Source: Bacteroidales bacterium UBA4814 (GTDB taxonomy: Bacteria; Bacteroidota; Bacteroidia; Bacteroidales; UBA7960). Taken from it: 64,000 nucleotides of DNA. The position numbers and the translations under genes are program-made. The first letter of the stretch is position 1, and the number at the start of each line of letters is the position of its first letter. The notes beneath the pieces were generated by a model that saw only the letters and a program-made list of their open reading frames with translations, was not told the DNA's origin and did not search any database. Positions 1 through 9,240 of this stretch are shown here, one piece after another. Where the stretch lies: the NCBI GenBank assembly GCA_002402465.1, contig DHFW01000052.1:80683-144682 (forward strand), read 5' to 3'.

Positions 1-950
1 GGCAGGGCTACGTCGCACTTTACCTCCCACGGACGTTTGCCTTCGAAGAACTGGGCGTTGGGGAATTCGTAGGTGTAAGGTTTTACGATGTCCTGGTTGG
101 AGGCACGCAGATCGAGCAGATAGTCGATTTTTTCGCCGCTGATGCCATCGGGATCGTACACATAACCGTCGGGGCCGCTGATAGTAACTACCTTAGCACC
201 TAACTGGTTGGCTTTGATAATGGAGCCCCAGGAAACGTTACCAAAACCTGAAACGGCAACAATCTTGCCTTTTATGGATTCTCCTCGGGTCTTGAGCATT
301 TCTTCGGCAAAGTAAACGTTGCCGAAGCCAGTGGCTTCCGGACGGATGAGGCTGCCACCCCAGTTGCGTCCCTTACCTGTAAACACGCCATTGTGGGTGT
401 TGGTAAGTTTCTTGTACATTCCATACATATAGCCAATTTCGCGACCACCCACGCCAATGTCGCCTGCGGGAATGTCGGTGTCAGGCCCAACATATTTGTA
501 AAGTTCTGTCATCAGTGCATGGCAGAAACGCATGATTTCAGCGTTGGATTTTCCCTTGGGGTTAAAATCGCTGCCACCTTTTGCACCACCCATTGGCAGG
601 GTTGTAAGGGCGTTCTTGAAGGTTTGCTCAAAACCCAGGAACTTCAAACTACCGAGGGTTACACTGGGGTGAAAGCGCATGCCACCCTTGTATGGGCCAA
701 TGGCGTTGTTGAACTGCACGCGGTAGGCACGGTTTACGTTGACCTTGCCTTTGTCGTCGAGCCATTCTACCTTGAAGGAGATTACCCGGTCGGGCTCAAT
801 AATTCTTTCAATAATGTTGTTGGCCTCGTACTTGGGGTTTTCTTTGATAACGTCTTCAATCGTTTCAAGTACTTCCTTAACCGCCTGGAGAAACTCTGGT
901 TGTCCCGGATTTTTCTTCTCCAGGTCTGCCATAATCTTTTCTAAGTCCAT
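1..950 (-). CDS. gdhA: Glutamate dehydrogenase, hexameric type (partial, C-terminus outside window)
   Basis: This gene reads leftward from an ATG at 950 and runs off the window edge, leaving about 316 residues of a family usually near 445. It is expected to interconvert glutamate and 2-oxoglutarate plus ammonia in the cytoplasm, most often with NADP(H). The translated sequence carries the family signatures in order: IGPYKGGMRFHP (substrate pocket), the LPMGGAKGGSDF glycine-rich segment with the catalytic lysine region, PAGDIGVGGREIGYM, and the start of the nucleotide-binding fold around GKIVAVSGFGNV. It begins MDLEKIMADLEKKNPGQPEF, in the usual place. A second, diverged copy lies at 7845-9188 on the other strand. 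Coenzyme specificity cannot be decided here. The family call is very secure. Confidence 0.97.
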   Translation of the reverse strand, partial: MDLEKIMADLEKKNPGQPEFLQAVKEVLETIEDVIKENPKYEANNIIERIIEPDRVISFKVEWLDDKGKVNVNRAYRVQFNNAIGPYKGGMRFHPSVTLGSLKFLGFEQTFKNALTTLPMGGAKGGSDFNPKGKSNAEIMRFCHALMTELYKYVGPDTDIPAGDIGVGGREIGYMYGMYKKLTNTHNGVFTGKGRNWGGSLIRPEATGFGNVYFAEEMLKTRGESIKGKIVAVSGFGNVSWGSIIKANQLGAKVVTISGPDGYVYDPDGISGEKIDYLLDLRASNQDIVKPYTYEFPNAQFFEGKRPWEVKCDVAL

Positions 951-1061
951 AATTTAACAGATTTAAAAAGTTTTTAATTGGGGTGATGTTAAAAAATTAA
1001 CGTTTATTTCCGGGACGAAATTAGCCCTTAATTTTCAGATAACAAAGGAAAGCCAGGAAAT

Positions 1062-4040
1062 TTATTTTTCTGGTTTTAAAACGATTCCGGCTTTTTTGCT
1101 TCCATCTATCTTAACGAGAAGAGGGTCGGAGAATTTCAGATGCCTCACGAACTGATCTTCGTAAACGGCCTTTCTTTGGTTGAGAAAATCCAGGTCGTAA
1201 TGGCCTTCGCCAATAAAAGGATTAATAGTAAAATAGCCGACATTAAATGAGGTAAGGTTTTGGAAGAAATGGGTTCCCTGGCTGGGGTCGATATGGAAAT
1301 CTTTCATGCCAGCTTCCACAATAATTCGTGCGGCCGATATCTGGGCCCATTTTACCGGAATGCCCAGCCAGGGATCGGCCGAGCCCCAGCGCCCGGGACC
1401 TACCAGGATGTAGTTGCGACCGTTGTTTACAAATTGGCTGTTGAGCTTGTCGATTACGGCTGCAATTTCTTTGGTATTGGCCGGGTTAAACGAATCGGGT
1501 TTAACATAAATAAAGTCGTGAATGTTTTCAATCAGCCCGTTGCCCAATGCCTGGTGACTGATAATGATGGCCTTGTCGGGGAAACAGGTATTCACCTTGA
1601 TGCGATGCTTCTCCTGGGTTTCGACGATCGGTCTGATTTGCAAAAAACAAAAAGCTTTGTTTTGTCCCTGTGGCACATCCAGGTTGGCCGCAAACTCGAT
1701 CTCTACCTGGTTGTTCATTTCTTTTTGCCCAATTTCGAGCAGGTGCTGAAGTATGTTTCCAAGCGGAAAAACGTTGTGCCTCAAAATGTTGGCAAAGGTT
1801 ACGATCACTTTTCCTGTTTCATACAATCCATCGCGCACCATACGGTCTTCGTAATCGTAAGTAGAAGCCACGTATTTTAGTGATGCATCCGAAACGGCTT
1901 CTTTAATTCTCAGCTTGAAAAGGTTGTCCGCATCGTCGGTGCTGGGTTTAAACTTTTCAGGGTCGAGGTTAAGGCTGTAGAATTCTTTCTGGCTGTCGCG
2001 CAGGGCAAACTCCGGGTTGGATAGCTGCAGTGTTTTTTCGGGATATTTTGGCGAAAACCTGAGAGAAAGGCCTCCTTCCACTATGGTCTTGCCCAGGCCA
2101 AAAGCAATGTTGGCCACTCCATCCTCATATCGTTCGGGCTCAATGGGATAAAAATTAACCGATCGTGCCACCCCCGAAAGGGTTGGGTAAAACTTGTTGC
2201 CATAAGAGCGGCCCGAAACTTCCTGGATGACAACGGCCATTTTTTCTTCGTCGATTACATTGCTGGTGGCCGCAATATAGGCTTTGCTTTCGCGGAAAAA
2301 AACGGAAGCATATACGCTTTTTATGGCCTGTTCGAGCTGTTGCATTCGCACCGTTTTTTCTGCGTGGTTGTTGGGAATCATGTAGGTTGAATACACACCC
2401 GCAAAAGGCTGATAATGACTGTCTTCTAGCAGGCTGCTGGAGCGTATTGCCAATGGGGCGTTAAAAAACCCTACAATATCTCTGACGTAGGATTTGAGCC
2501 TGGAAGGGGTACGCGCCTGCACAAAACGGTCCAGTATCTGCTCGTCGCTGGTATTGGAGAGGGCCAGGTCGTACAAGCTGTTTTCTTCCATGAACTCGTC
2601 GAACATATCGGTAGTAATTACTACCGTTCGCGGGATAGCTACCGTAACGCCCTTCCATTTGTACATGATTTTGTGCTTGTTGATGACCGAGTCGATAAAA
2701 GCCAGCCCGCGGGCTTTTCCGCCCAGCTGCCCATCGCCCAGGCGCGTAAACACAGCGTATTCGTCGAAGTGACTGGCAATAATGCCGCGGCCCTTCATGC
2801 GGCGGTAGTTGGCAATCGTGTCGATCAGATAGCTTCTTACCTCTTCAATGTTGTTAAAATCTTCACGACTTTTTTCGGCAAACACATTGGCAATGGAGAA
2901 AAGCGCCCGGGCTTTGAGCCAGCGCGAAAAATGGTTGTTCGATACGTGGTATTCGAGGCTTTTTGCCGGCACCCTGGCAATTTTAACCTGCAGCGAATGC
3001 AGGTTGTTGGCTCGGTCTTCCTCGCGGCCGCTGGTCGGATCCTTAAAAACAAAATCGCCAAAGCCATAGTTTTCGCGAATATATTGCTTGAGTTCTACCA
3101 GCAGGGTTTTTGAATACTTATTGATAAAGGCTACCCTGAGCTCCTGCATAATCTCTTCCTGCCAGTCGTCCGACGATTGCAGCATGATGGGAATCTGGCT
3201 GTCGGTTTTGCGTATGTGTCGGGCAAATCTGATGCCCGCCTGGTTGTCTCTTTTCCCTTTGCGGGAATAACTGATATCGGAGATTACCCCAAGCAGGTTC
3301 TGATTGTATTTTTCATATAAGCTTACAGCTTCCTCGTATGTTTTGGCCAGCAAAATTTTTGGCCTGGCCCGCATGCGCATGGTTTTGCGGTGTTCGTTGA
3401 GGCCTTCGGTCATCAACTCGTTGGTCTGATCGAAAATGACCTTGTAGATAGTTGGAAGGTAGGATGAATAATATCTGACAGAGTCTTCTACCAGCAAAAT
3501 TGCTTGTACGCCAATCACATCCACATCGAATTCGGCATTCATCCGGTCTTCGAGCAGCTTAATGATGGCCAGCAGCAGGCTTGAGTTTCCCAGCCAGGAG
3601 AACACATAGTCAATGCCACTGAGGTCTTCATTGGCCAGCTTTATCGACACCTCGCGAGAAAAATGGGTGAGCACCACAATGGGAATTTTCGGGTAGCGCT
3701 TCTTGACCTTTTTGGCCATTTCAAAAGCGTCAATTTTGCCCACGTTCAGCATAGTAATCACCAGGTCGAACTCCTTCTCTTCGAGCAATTCAAAGGCTTC
3801 TTCGGAAGAGCTTGCTTTGGTAAACTGCGGGGGATAGCGGAGGTTTTTGGAAGTATATTCCAGGAAAATCTTTTCGTTGATACGGCCGTCTTCCTCCAGC
3901 ATAAAGGCATCGTAGTTGCTGCAAATCAGCAAAACGTTAATGATGCGCTTCTGCATAAGATCTTCGTAGGCGATCTCAGAGAATTCGTAATGGTCAGTGG
4001 CAAACTGCTCGTTGTATTTATACTTCGATTTCAGCGTCAT
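1062..4040 (-). CDS. Receiver-like / PEP synthase-type nucleotide-binding domain fusion protein (992 aa)
   Basis: This is a large cytoplasmic protein built from signalling and PEP-synthase parts. Residues about 33-185 form a receiver-like fold without an obvious phosphoacceptor. Residues about 190-360 form a second receiver-like domain with the acidic pair VEDS, a candidate phosphoacceptor in VISDIS, and a late lysine in INKYS. The C-terminal half matches the ATP-grasp-like PPDK_N/PEP synthase domain: GQLGGKARGLAF, PLAIRSSSLLEDS, QPFAGVYSTY. The swivelling PEP-utilising domain with its phosphohistidine (GGxTSHAAI type) is not visible, so it is unlikely to be a complete PEP synthase. Databases often label such proteins phosphoenolpyruvate synthase. 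Its ATG overlaps the stop of the upstream paralogue (4037-7594) by 4 bp, so the two are probably translationally coupled. The real substrate is unknown. Confidence 0.85.
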   Translation of the reverse strand: MTLKSKYKYNEQFATDHYEFSEIAYEDLMQKRIINVLLICSNYDAFMLEEDGRINEKIFLEYTSKNLRYPPQFTKASSSEEAFELLEEKEFDLVITMLNVGKIDAFEMAKKVKKRYPKIPIVVLTHFSREVSIKLANEDLSGIDYVFSWLGNSSLLLAIIKLLEDRMNAEFDVDVIGVQAILLVEDSVRYYSSYLPTIYKVIFDQTNELMTEGLNEHRKTMRMRARPKILLAKTYEEAVSLYEKYNQNLLGVISDISYSRKGKRDNQAGIRFARHIRKTDSQIPIMLQSSDDWQEEIMQELRVAFINKYSKTLLVELKQYIRENYGFGDFVFKDPTSGREEDRANNLHSLQVKIARVPAKSLEYHVSNNHFSRWLKARALFSIANVFAEKSREDFNNIEEVRSYLIDTIANYRRMKGRGIIASHFDEYAVFTRLGDGQLGGKARGLAFIDSVINKHKIMYKWKGVTVAIPRTVVITTDMFDEFMEENSLYDLALSNTSDEQILDRFVQARTPSRLKSYVRDIVGFFNAPLAIRSSSLLEDSHYQPFAGVYSTYMIPNNHAEKTVRMQQLEQAIKSVYASVFFRESKAYIAATSNVIDEEKMAVVIQEVSGRSYGNKFYPTLSGVARSVNFYPIEPERYEDGVANIAFGLGKTIVEGGLSLRFSPKYPEKTLQLSNPEFALRDSQKEFYSLNLDPEKFKPSTDDADNLFKLRIKEAVSDASLKYVASTYDYEDRMVRDGLYETGKVIVTFANILRHNVFPLGNILQHLLEIGQKEMNNQVEIEFAANLDVPQGQNKAFCFLQIRPIVETQEKHRIKVNTCFPDKAIIISHQALGNGLIENIHDFIYVKPDSFNPANTKEIAAVIDKLNSQFVNNGRNYILVGPGRWGSADPWLGIPVKWAQISAARIIVEAGMKDFHIDPSQGTHFFQNLTSFNVGYFTINPFIGEGHYDLDFLNQRKAVYEDQFVRHLKFSDPLLVKIDGSKKAGIVLKPEK

Positions 4041-7000
4041 AAAATTTCATTTTCTTCAGCGATATCTTCTTTTGGAAAATAAATGAGTGAGGTTCGTTTT
4101 TTGCCATCCATAATCACTTCCATAGGTTTTTCAAACTGCACATGTCTGAAAAAGCGTGTTTGCTGCTTAACGGGGGCTTGTTGCAAGGCTTCCCAGTTAA
4201 CGTAATCGATCAGGTCATTGTGTTTTACGGAAAAGTAGCCCACATTCATTGATATTACATTGTGGAAGAAGTGGGAGCCCAGTGAGGCGTCAAGCGGAAA
4301 GTTTTCGAGGCTTACCTCCACGATGATTCTGGCATTTGATATTTGCGACCATACCACAGGGATGCCAATAAAGCGGTCGCGGGTGCCCCAACGCCCCGGC
4401 CCGATAAGTATGTACTTGCGGTTTTCCTTAACCATTTGCTGGTTGAGCATTTCAATTTCATCGCGCATCTTTTCGGTTTTCAGGCGGTCGAAATGTTGCA
4501 CATCCACATAAATTACATCATAGAGGTCAGTTATGCGGCCATTGCCCATGCCGTTTTCTGAATAGAGCATCAGACGGTCGTTTTCAATCTTGTCAATGGA
4601 AATTTCGCTTTCGATAATATTTTTAATCAGGGGTTTGATCTGCAGCAAATAGAAAGCGGCCCGTCCCTGCTTATCTTTGTTGAGGTCGACGGCAAATTCA
4701 ATCTCTACGGGTGTTCCCATCGATTCCGAAACAATATCGAGAATCACTTCAATGGTTTTTGCCAGAGGTATGTAATCGTACTTCAGAATGTTGGCAAAAT
4801 TGATAACTCGGGGCCCGGGCTGGGTGATGCCAGGAATGGTTCGCTCGTTTGAAATATCGAATACCGAAGCACAGTGCTTCAGGGTGCCATGGGCCTCGGC
4901 TTTGTCAATTTCAAGTTTTATCAGGCCCGCATCTTCGCCTTCGAGCAGGTTGATGTTCTGTTTGTTCATGTCGATGGCATAAAAATGCACCTGTGAATTT
5001 TTAAACAGATCGCGCGGGGTATAGATCTCCAGTTGGGGATGAACCGGCGAAAAGCGATAGGTTTTCTCACCTTCAACCACATATTTTCCGAGCCCTACGG
5101 CGGCTACGGCAAAGCCTTCGTCGGGCTGCATGTAAGAAAATGGGTAAAAGTTGTACGATTGAGCCACGCCGCTGATGTGGGGATAAAAATATCCTTCGTA
5201 CTCGTTGCCCGCCACCTCCTGAATGATCACGGCCATTTTTTCTTCTTCAATTTTGTAGTTCACAGCTTGGAAATAGGCCGAAGCAGTAGGGGAGAAGATG
5301 GAGGCAAACACCAGTTTTATGGCGTTCATGGTTTGTTCGAGCCTCACCTTCAGGTCGGGATGGTTGTTGGGCAGCAAAAAAGTGTCGAAAATTCCCGCAA
5401 AGGGTTGCATTAAAGAATCTTCAAAAAGGCTGGACGACCTGATGGCCAGCGGCCGGTGAATGATGGAAAGGTAAGTTTTCAGCCTGCGCTGAAGGGTGTC
5501 AGAAAGTTTTCCGGCCACGAAAATTTCTTTCAGGGTTTCGTAGGCGGTTTCGTGGGTTATCTTTTCGGCAATATTATTGTTTAGCAGAAAGCGTTCAAAC
5601 TCTTCGGTGCCAATAATGGTGGTTCGGGGCGAAAGGACGCGGATATCGGGCACCAGCTCGGCAAAATTAAAATTGTTGATGAGCATGTTGATAAAGGCCA
5701 AGCCTCGTCCTTTACCTCCCAGTGACCCGCTTGCCATGCTCACGATATTGGTTTCGTCGAGCAGGGCCGATTCTTCAAAGTTGATTACCTTGCCTTTTTG
5801 CTTGTCGCGAATACATTCTTCTATTACCTGCAAGAGGAACTTGCGCAGGCTGCCGGGCGATTGAAAATCGTCGACTTTCAATGGTTTAATACGTTTGGCA
5901 ATCTGAATTTCGCCGCGTGCCATGAGCCAGTGCGAGAAGTGGTTCTTACGGGCATGGTAAATCAACGATTTTTCCGGAATGGTGCTTAAATGGTTCTGGA
6001 ACTCTTTCATGGAGCGGGCAATGGCGATGTCCTTGCGCCCTTCTTCGTCTTTGTAAACAAAATTGCCAAAGCCCAGGTAGTAGTTGATGAAACTTTGGAG
6101 GTCCTGCTTCAGGTTCTCGGAGTTTTTGTTGATGAAGGTGGCTTTCAGTTCGTAGGCTTTTTGAGCATTGGCGGGGTCGGACGATTGCAGCACCGTGGGC
6201 AAGTCTGGTATCTGTTCCTTGGCATATTTTATCAGGCAAATGCCTGCATCGTCAGTGTAATTGCCGTCCTTTTCAAACCGGGCATCTGAAATAATGCAAA
6301 GCAGGTTATCCTGGAATTTATTGAACAGCTGCACCGCTTCCTTGTAGTTTGATGCCAGCAAAACCTTGGGCCTTACACGCATCTTCAGCAATTTATAAAG
6401 TTCATCGGTATTTACTTCTTCTATCAGCTGCTGGGTCTGCTCAATGACGATGGAATAAAGAATGGGCAGGTAGCGTGAATAATAGCGTGCAGAATCTTCC
6501 ACCAGCAGAATGACTCTAACCATCCCAATCCGAATGTCATTTTCTACATTAAAGCGGTCTTCGTTGTATTTTACCATGGCCAGGAAAACCTTGGAGTCGC
6601 CGTTCCAAACAAAAATTTTGTCGATGGGGGCAATTTGCTTGTTGCCACCTTCAAACATGGCAATGTCGCTGTTGTTGTTTAGGAGCAGGAAAATGGGAGT
6701 GCTGGGATAAATTTGCTTAATGATCCGGCTCAATTGAATCGGGGTTGTTTTGTCAACACCCATCATCACAATAACCAGGTCGAAATGTTTTTCCTGCAGT
6801 TTTTCCAGTGCTTCCTCAGGAGTGGAAACGCCAGTAATGCGCGGGGCTGAAGAGAGGTTGAGTTGGTAGTATTCTCCGGTAACCTGTTCAAAAAAACGGC
6901 CTTCCTGTTCAATGTTGTAGGCATCGTACAGGTTGGCAACCAGCAAAATTTCGCGCACCTTGTATTGCATCAGGTCGTGGTAGATGTCGCGGTCGGAGTT

Positions 7001-7594
7001 GTGCTTTATTAAAAACTTTTGCAGCAGGTGGCGGTTCTTGGCTGCATGTTCCTGCTCTTTGCGCGACTGGGTAGCCTCCTGCAGGTCCGCCGCCGACTTT
7101 TTAAGAAGATTTTTTCCGATCTGAGTATTGAGATGGCCGGTAATGAGGTTGGCAATGTTGCTGATGAGCTGACGCTCTTCCATCAGAAAGGGGCCTTCGT
7201 CCGACGGTGTATGCTCAGTCAGGTAAAACACCTCCACCGATCCTTCGTGCCCATCGATGGTTTCGAACGAGCGGCGCTGCGACCAGCGGCTTTCGCGAAA
7301 GCGATTGCTGCTAAGAAAAACTTCGTTGCCGTATTTTATCCTAGCCACCGCATCTTCCGGAAACTGCCAGGCCGGCGGAAGCACCCTAACAATTTCCCGC
7401 AACATCTCATTTGCCGGCTTCTCTTCCTTTAGAATGGAAACGGTCTGGTTTATGGCTCCCAGCTCTTTTAGTCGCTCACGCTTCTCGGCCAGCAAACGCT
7501 GTATCTCTTCATGGCTAATGGGAATAGCCTGCTGGCTGCCGCGCGAGAAAAACCCCGACTCCCTGTTGGTACCCGAATCTTCGTCTTTTTGCAT
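4037..7594 (-). CDS. Sensor/receiver-like / PEP synthase-type domain fusion protein (about 1185 aa)
   Basis: This is a longer paralogue of the neighbouring 992-aa protein. An extra N-terminal part (residues about 20-190) resembles the sensor segment found ahead of some histidine kinases (PPAWQFPEDAVARI, GSVEVFYL, GPFLMEERQLI), followed by a helical linker. Then come a degenerate receiver-like domain, a second one with VEDSARYY and IISDARF, and the PPDK_N part (GSLGGKGRGLAF, PLAIRSSSLFEDS, QPFAGIFDTF). The phosphohistidine swivel domain is again absent. I prefer the ATG at 7594 (MQKDEDSG...) over an in-frame ATG at 7714, because the 40 residues between are basic, hydrophobic and unlike the family. 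Its stop overlaps the next gene's start. A sensing role coupled to ATP or PEP/pyruvate binding is inference. Confidence 0.83.
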   Translation of the reverse strand: MQKDEDSGTNRESGFFSRGSQQAIPISHEEIQRLLAEKRERLKELGAINQTVSILKEEKPANEMLREIVRVLPPAWQFPEDAVARIKYGNEVFLSSNRFRESRWSQRRSFETIDGHEGSVEVFYLTEHTPSDEGPFLMEERQLISNIANLITGHLNTQIGKNLLKKSAADLQEATQSRKEQEHAAKNRHLLQKFLIKHNSDRDIYHDLMQYKVREILLVANLYDAYNIEQEGRFFEQVTGEYYQLNLSSAPRITGVSTPEEALEKLQEKHFDLVIVMMGVDKTTPIQLSRIIKQIYPSTPIFLLLNNNSDIAMFEGGNKQIAPIDKIFVWNGDSKVFLAMVKYNEDRFNVENDIRIGMVRVILLVEDSARYYSRYLPILYSIVIEQTQQLIEEVNTDELYKLLKMRVRPKVLLASNYKEAVQLFNKFQDNLLCIISDARFEKDGNYTDDAGICLIKYAKEQIPDLPTVLQSSDPANAQKAYELKATFINKNSENLKQDLQSFINYYLGFGNFVYKDEEGRKDIAIARSMKEFQNHLSTIPEKSLIYHARKNHFSHWLMARGEIQIAKRIKPLKVDDFQSPGSLRKFLLQVIEECIRDKQKGKVINFEESALLDETNIVSMASGSLGGKGRGLAFINMLINNFNFAELVPDIRVLSPRTTIIGTEEFERFLLNNNIAEKITHETAYETLKEIFVAGKLSDTLQRRLKTYLSIIHRPLAIRSSSLFEDSLMQPFAGIFDTFLLPNNHPDLKVRLEQTMNAIKLVFASIFSPTASAYFQAVNYKIEEEKMAVIIQEVAGNEYEGYFYPHISGVAQSYNFYPFSYMQPDEGFAVAAVGLGKYVVEGEKTYRFSPVHPQLEIYTPRDLFKNSQVHFYAIDMNKQNINLLEGEDAGLIKLEIDKAEAHGTLKHCASVFDISNERTIPGITQPGPRVINFANILKYDYIPLAKTIEVILDIVSESMGTPVEIEFAVDLNKDKQGRAAFYLLQIKPLIKNIIESEISIDKIENDRLMLYSENGMGNGRITDLYDVIYVDVQHFDRLKTEKMRDEIEMLNQQMVKENRKYILIGPGRWGTRDRFIGIPVVWSQISNARIIVEVSLENFPLDASLGSHFFHNVISMNVGYFSVKHNDLIDYVNWEALQQAPVKQQTRFFRHVQFEKPMEVIMDGKKRTSLIYFPKEDIAEENEIL

Positions 7595-7844
7595 TTTGCA
7601 GCAGATTGATTGCTTTTTAATGGCAGCAATAATAAAAATTTCGTGCAATGAAATTACAAAATTACCATCATAAATAGTTTTCTTTTCGCAAGCCTTATTG
7701 TTAAAATATTCCATATAAAAATTATTGACATATGCAAGAAAAAAATAAAAAAAATATGTTTTCCATAAAAATATTATTCATTTCAAAAAGTGACTAAAAT
7801 TGTTTCGTGAACGATATTTTCTTATAACCCAAAAACCAAACCTC

Positions 7845-9188
7845 ATGGAAGCACAATTGAAAAAATTTATGGATTATGTGGTGGCCAAAAATCCTTCGGA
7901 GCCAGAGTTTTACCAGGCTGTTCAGGAAGTGGCCGAAACCATTTTCCCGTTTCTGGACGAAAATCCCAAGTACAAGGCCGCCAAAGTCTTTGAACGCATG
8001 ATCGAGCCCGAGCGGATCATTATCTTCAGGGTGCCGTGGGTCGACGACAAGGGCGAGGTGCAGGTCAACCGCGGCTACCGCATCGAAATGAACAGCGCTA
8101 TAGGTCCCTATAAGGGCGGGTTGCGGTTTCACCCCACCGTCAATCTGGGTATTTTGAAGTTCCTGGCTTTTGAGCAGGTGTTTAAAAACAGCCTTACCTC
8201 GCTGCCTATGGGGGGTGGCAAAGGTGGCAGCGACTTCGACCCCAAAGGCAAAACCGACAATGAAGTGATGCGGTTTTGCCAGAGCTTTATGACTGAACTT
8301 TGCCGCCACATTGGCCCCGACACCGATGTTCCGGCAGGCGACATTGGCGTGGGTGGACGCGAAGTGGGTTTTATGTTTGGACAATACAAACGCATCCGCA
8401 ATGAGTTTACCGGGGTGCTAACCGGAAAGGGCATTGAGTATGGCGGAAGCCTCATAAGGCCCGAAGCTACAGGTTATGGCTGTGTATATTTTGCCCAGGA
8501 AATGCTGGCCACCATTAACGAGGGCATTAAGGGCAAGGTGGTGGCAGTGAGCGGATCAGGCAATGTGGCCCAATTTGCCACTCAGAAAGTAATTGAATTG
8601 GGCGGGAAAGTGGTAACCCTTTCCGATTCAAATGGTTACATCTACGATAAAGATGGCATTGACGCCGAAAAGCTGGCCTTTGTGATGAACCTTAAAAATG
8701 TAAAACGTGGCCGTATTCGCGATTATGCCGATCAGTATGGCTGTAAATACATGGAAGGCAGTTCACGCCCCTGGAACGAGGTTTGCGATATTGCCCTGCC
8801 TTGCGCCACGGAAAACGAACTGAATGAAGAGGAAGCTAATACCTTGGTAAAGAATGGCTGCATTTGTGTGTCGGAAGGAGCCAATATGCCCTGTACCCCT
8901 GCAGCCGTGGAAGTGTTCCTGAAAAACAAAATCCTTTATGGACCCGGGAAAGCAGCCAACGCAGGCGGGGTGGCCACCTCAGGCCTCGAAATGAGTCAAA
9001 ATTCACTGAGGCTTTCCTGGACACGCGAAGAGGTAGATCAGCGTTTGCACAATATTATGATAAACATTCACAAAAGTTGTGTGCAGTTTGGTAAGGAAGA
9101 AGATGGGTATGTGAATTATGTAAAAGGCGCCAATATTGGCGGCTTTGTGAAGGTGGCCGATGCCATGATGGCACAGGGTTACGTGTAA
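7845..9188 (+). CDS. gdhA: Glutamate dehydrogenase, hexameric type (second copy)
   Basis: This is a full-length enzyme of 447 residues, the usual size. It should catalyse reversible reductive amination of 2-oxoglutarate to glutamate. Visible signatures are IGPYKGGLRFHP, LPMGGGKGGSDF, PAGDIGVGGREVGFM and the dinucleotide fold at GKVVAVSGSGNVAQFA. The ATG at 7845 (MEAQLKKFMDYV) gives the expected N-terminus. An in-frame ATG at 7800 would add 15 atypical residues. It is transcribed divergently from the 1185-aa sensor-like gene, with about 250 bp between the two starts, and ends at a strong terminator at 9212-9240. It is clearly diverged from the copy at 1-950, so the two may differ in coenzyme or in regulation, which the sequence alone does not show. 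Confidence 0.97.
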   Translation: MEAQLKKFMDYVVAKNPSEPEFYQAVQEVAETIFPFLDENPKYKAAKVFERMIEPERIIIFRVPWVDDKGEVQVNRGYRIEMNSAIGPYKGGLRFHPTVNLGILKFLAFEQVFKNSLTSLPMGGGKGGSDFDPKGKTDNEVMRFCQSFMTELCRHIGPDTDVPAGDIGVGGREVGFMFGQYKRIRNEFTGVLTGKGIEYGGSLIRPEATGYGCVYFAQEMLATINEGIKGKVVAVSGSGNVAQFATQKVIELGGKVVTLSDSNGYIYDKDGIDAEKLAFVMNLKNVKRGRIRDYADQYGCKYMEGSSRPWNEVCDIALPCATENELNEEEANTLVKNGCICVSEGANMPCTPAAVEVFLKNKILYGPGKAANAGGVATSGLEMSQNSLRLSWTREEVDQRLHNIMINIHKSCVQFGKEEDGYVNYVKGANIGGFVKVADAMMAQGYV

Positions 9189-9211
9189 ATGGTTGAAGTT
9201 GGTTTCCACAA

Positions 9212-9240
9212 GAAAGGGGCCTCGGCCTCTTTCTTTTTTT
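9212..9240 (+). terminator. Rho-independent terminator after gdhA
   Basis: A stem of about 10 bp (GAAAGGGGCC paired with GGCCTCTTTC, one G-U pair, a tight loop that probably opens at the top) is followed directly by a run of seven T. It starts 23 bases after the gdhA stop. The opposing wecB gene ends inside the T-tract. Confidence 0.85.

Noticed and set aside
1062..7594. Annotation of the two large proteins as PEP synthase
   Set aside because: The nucleotide-binding domain is present but no phosphohistidine swivel domain or C-terminal PEP barrel is recognisable, so the enzyme name would mislead.
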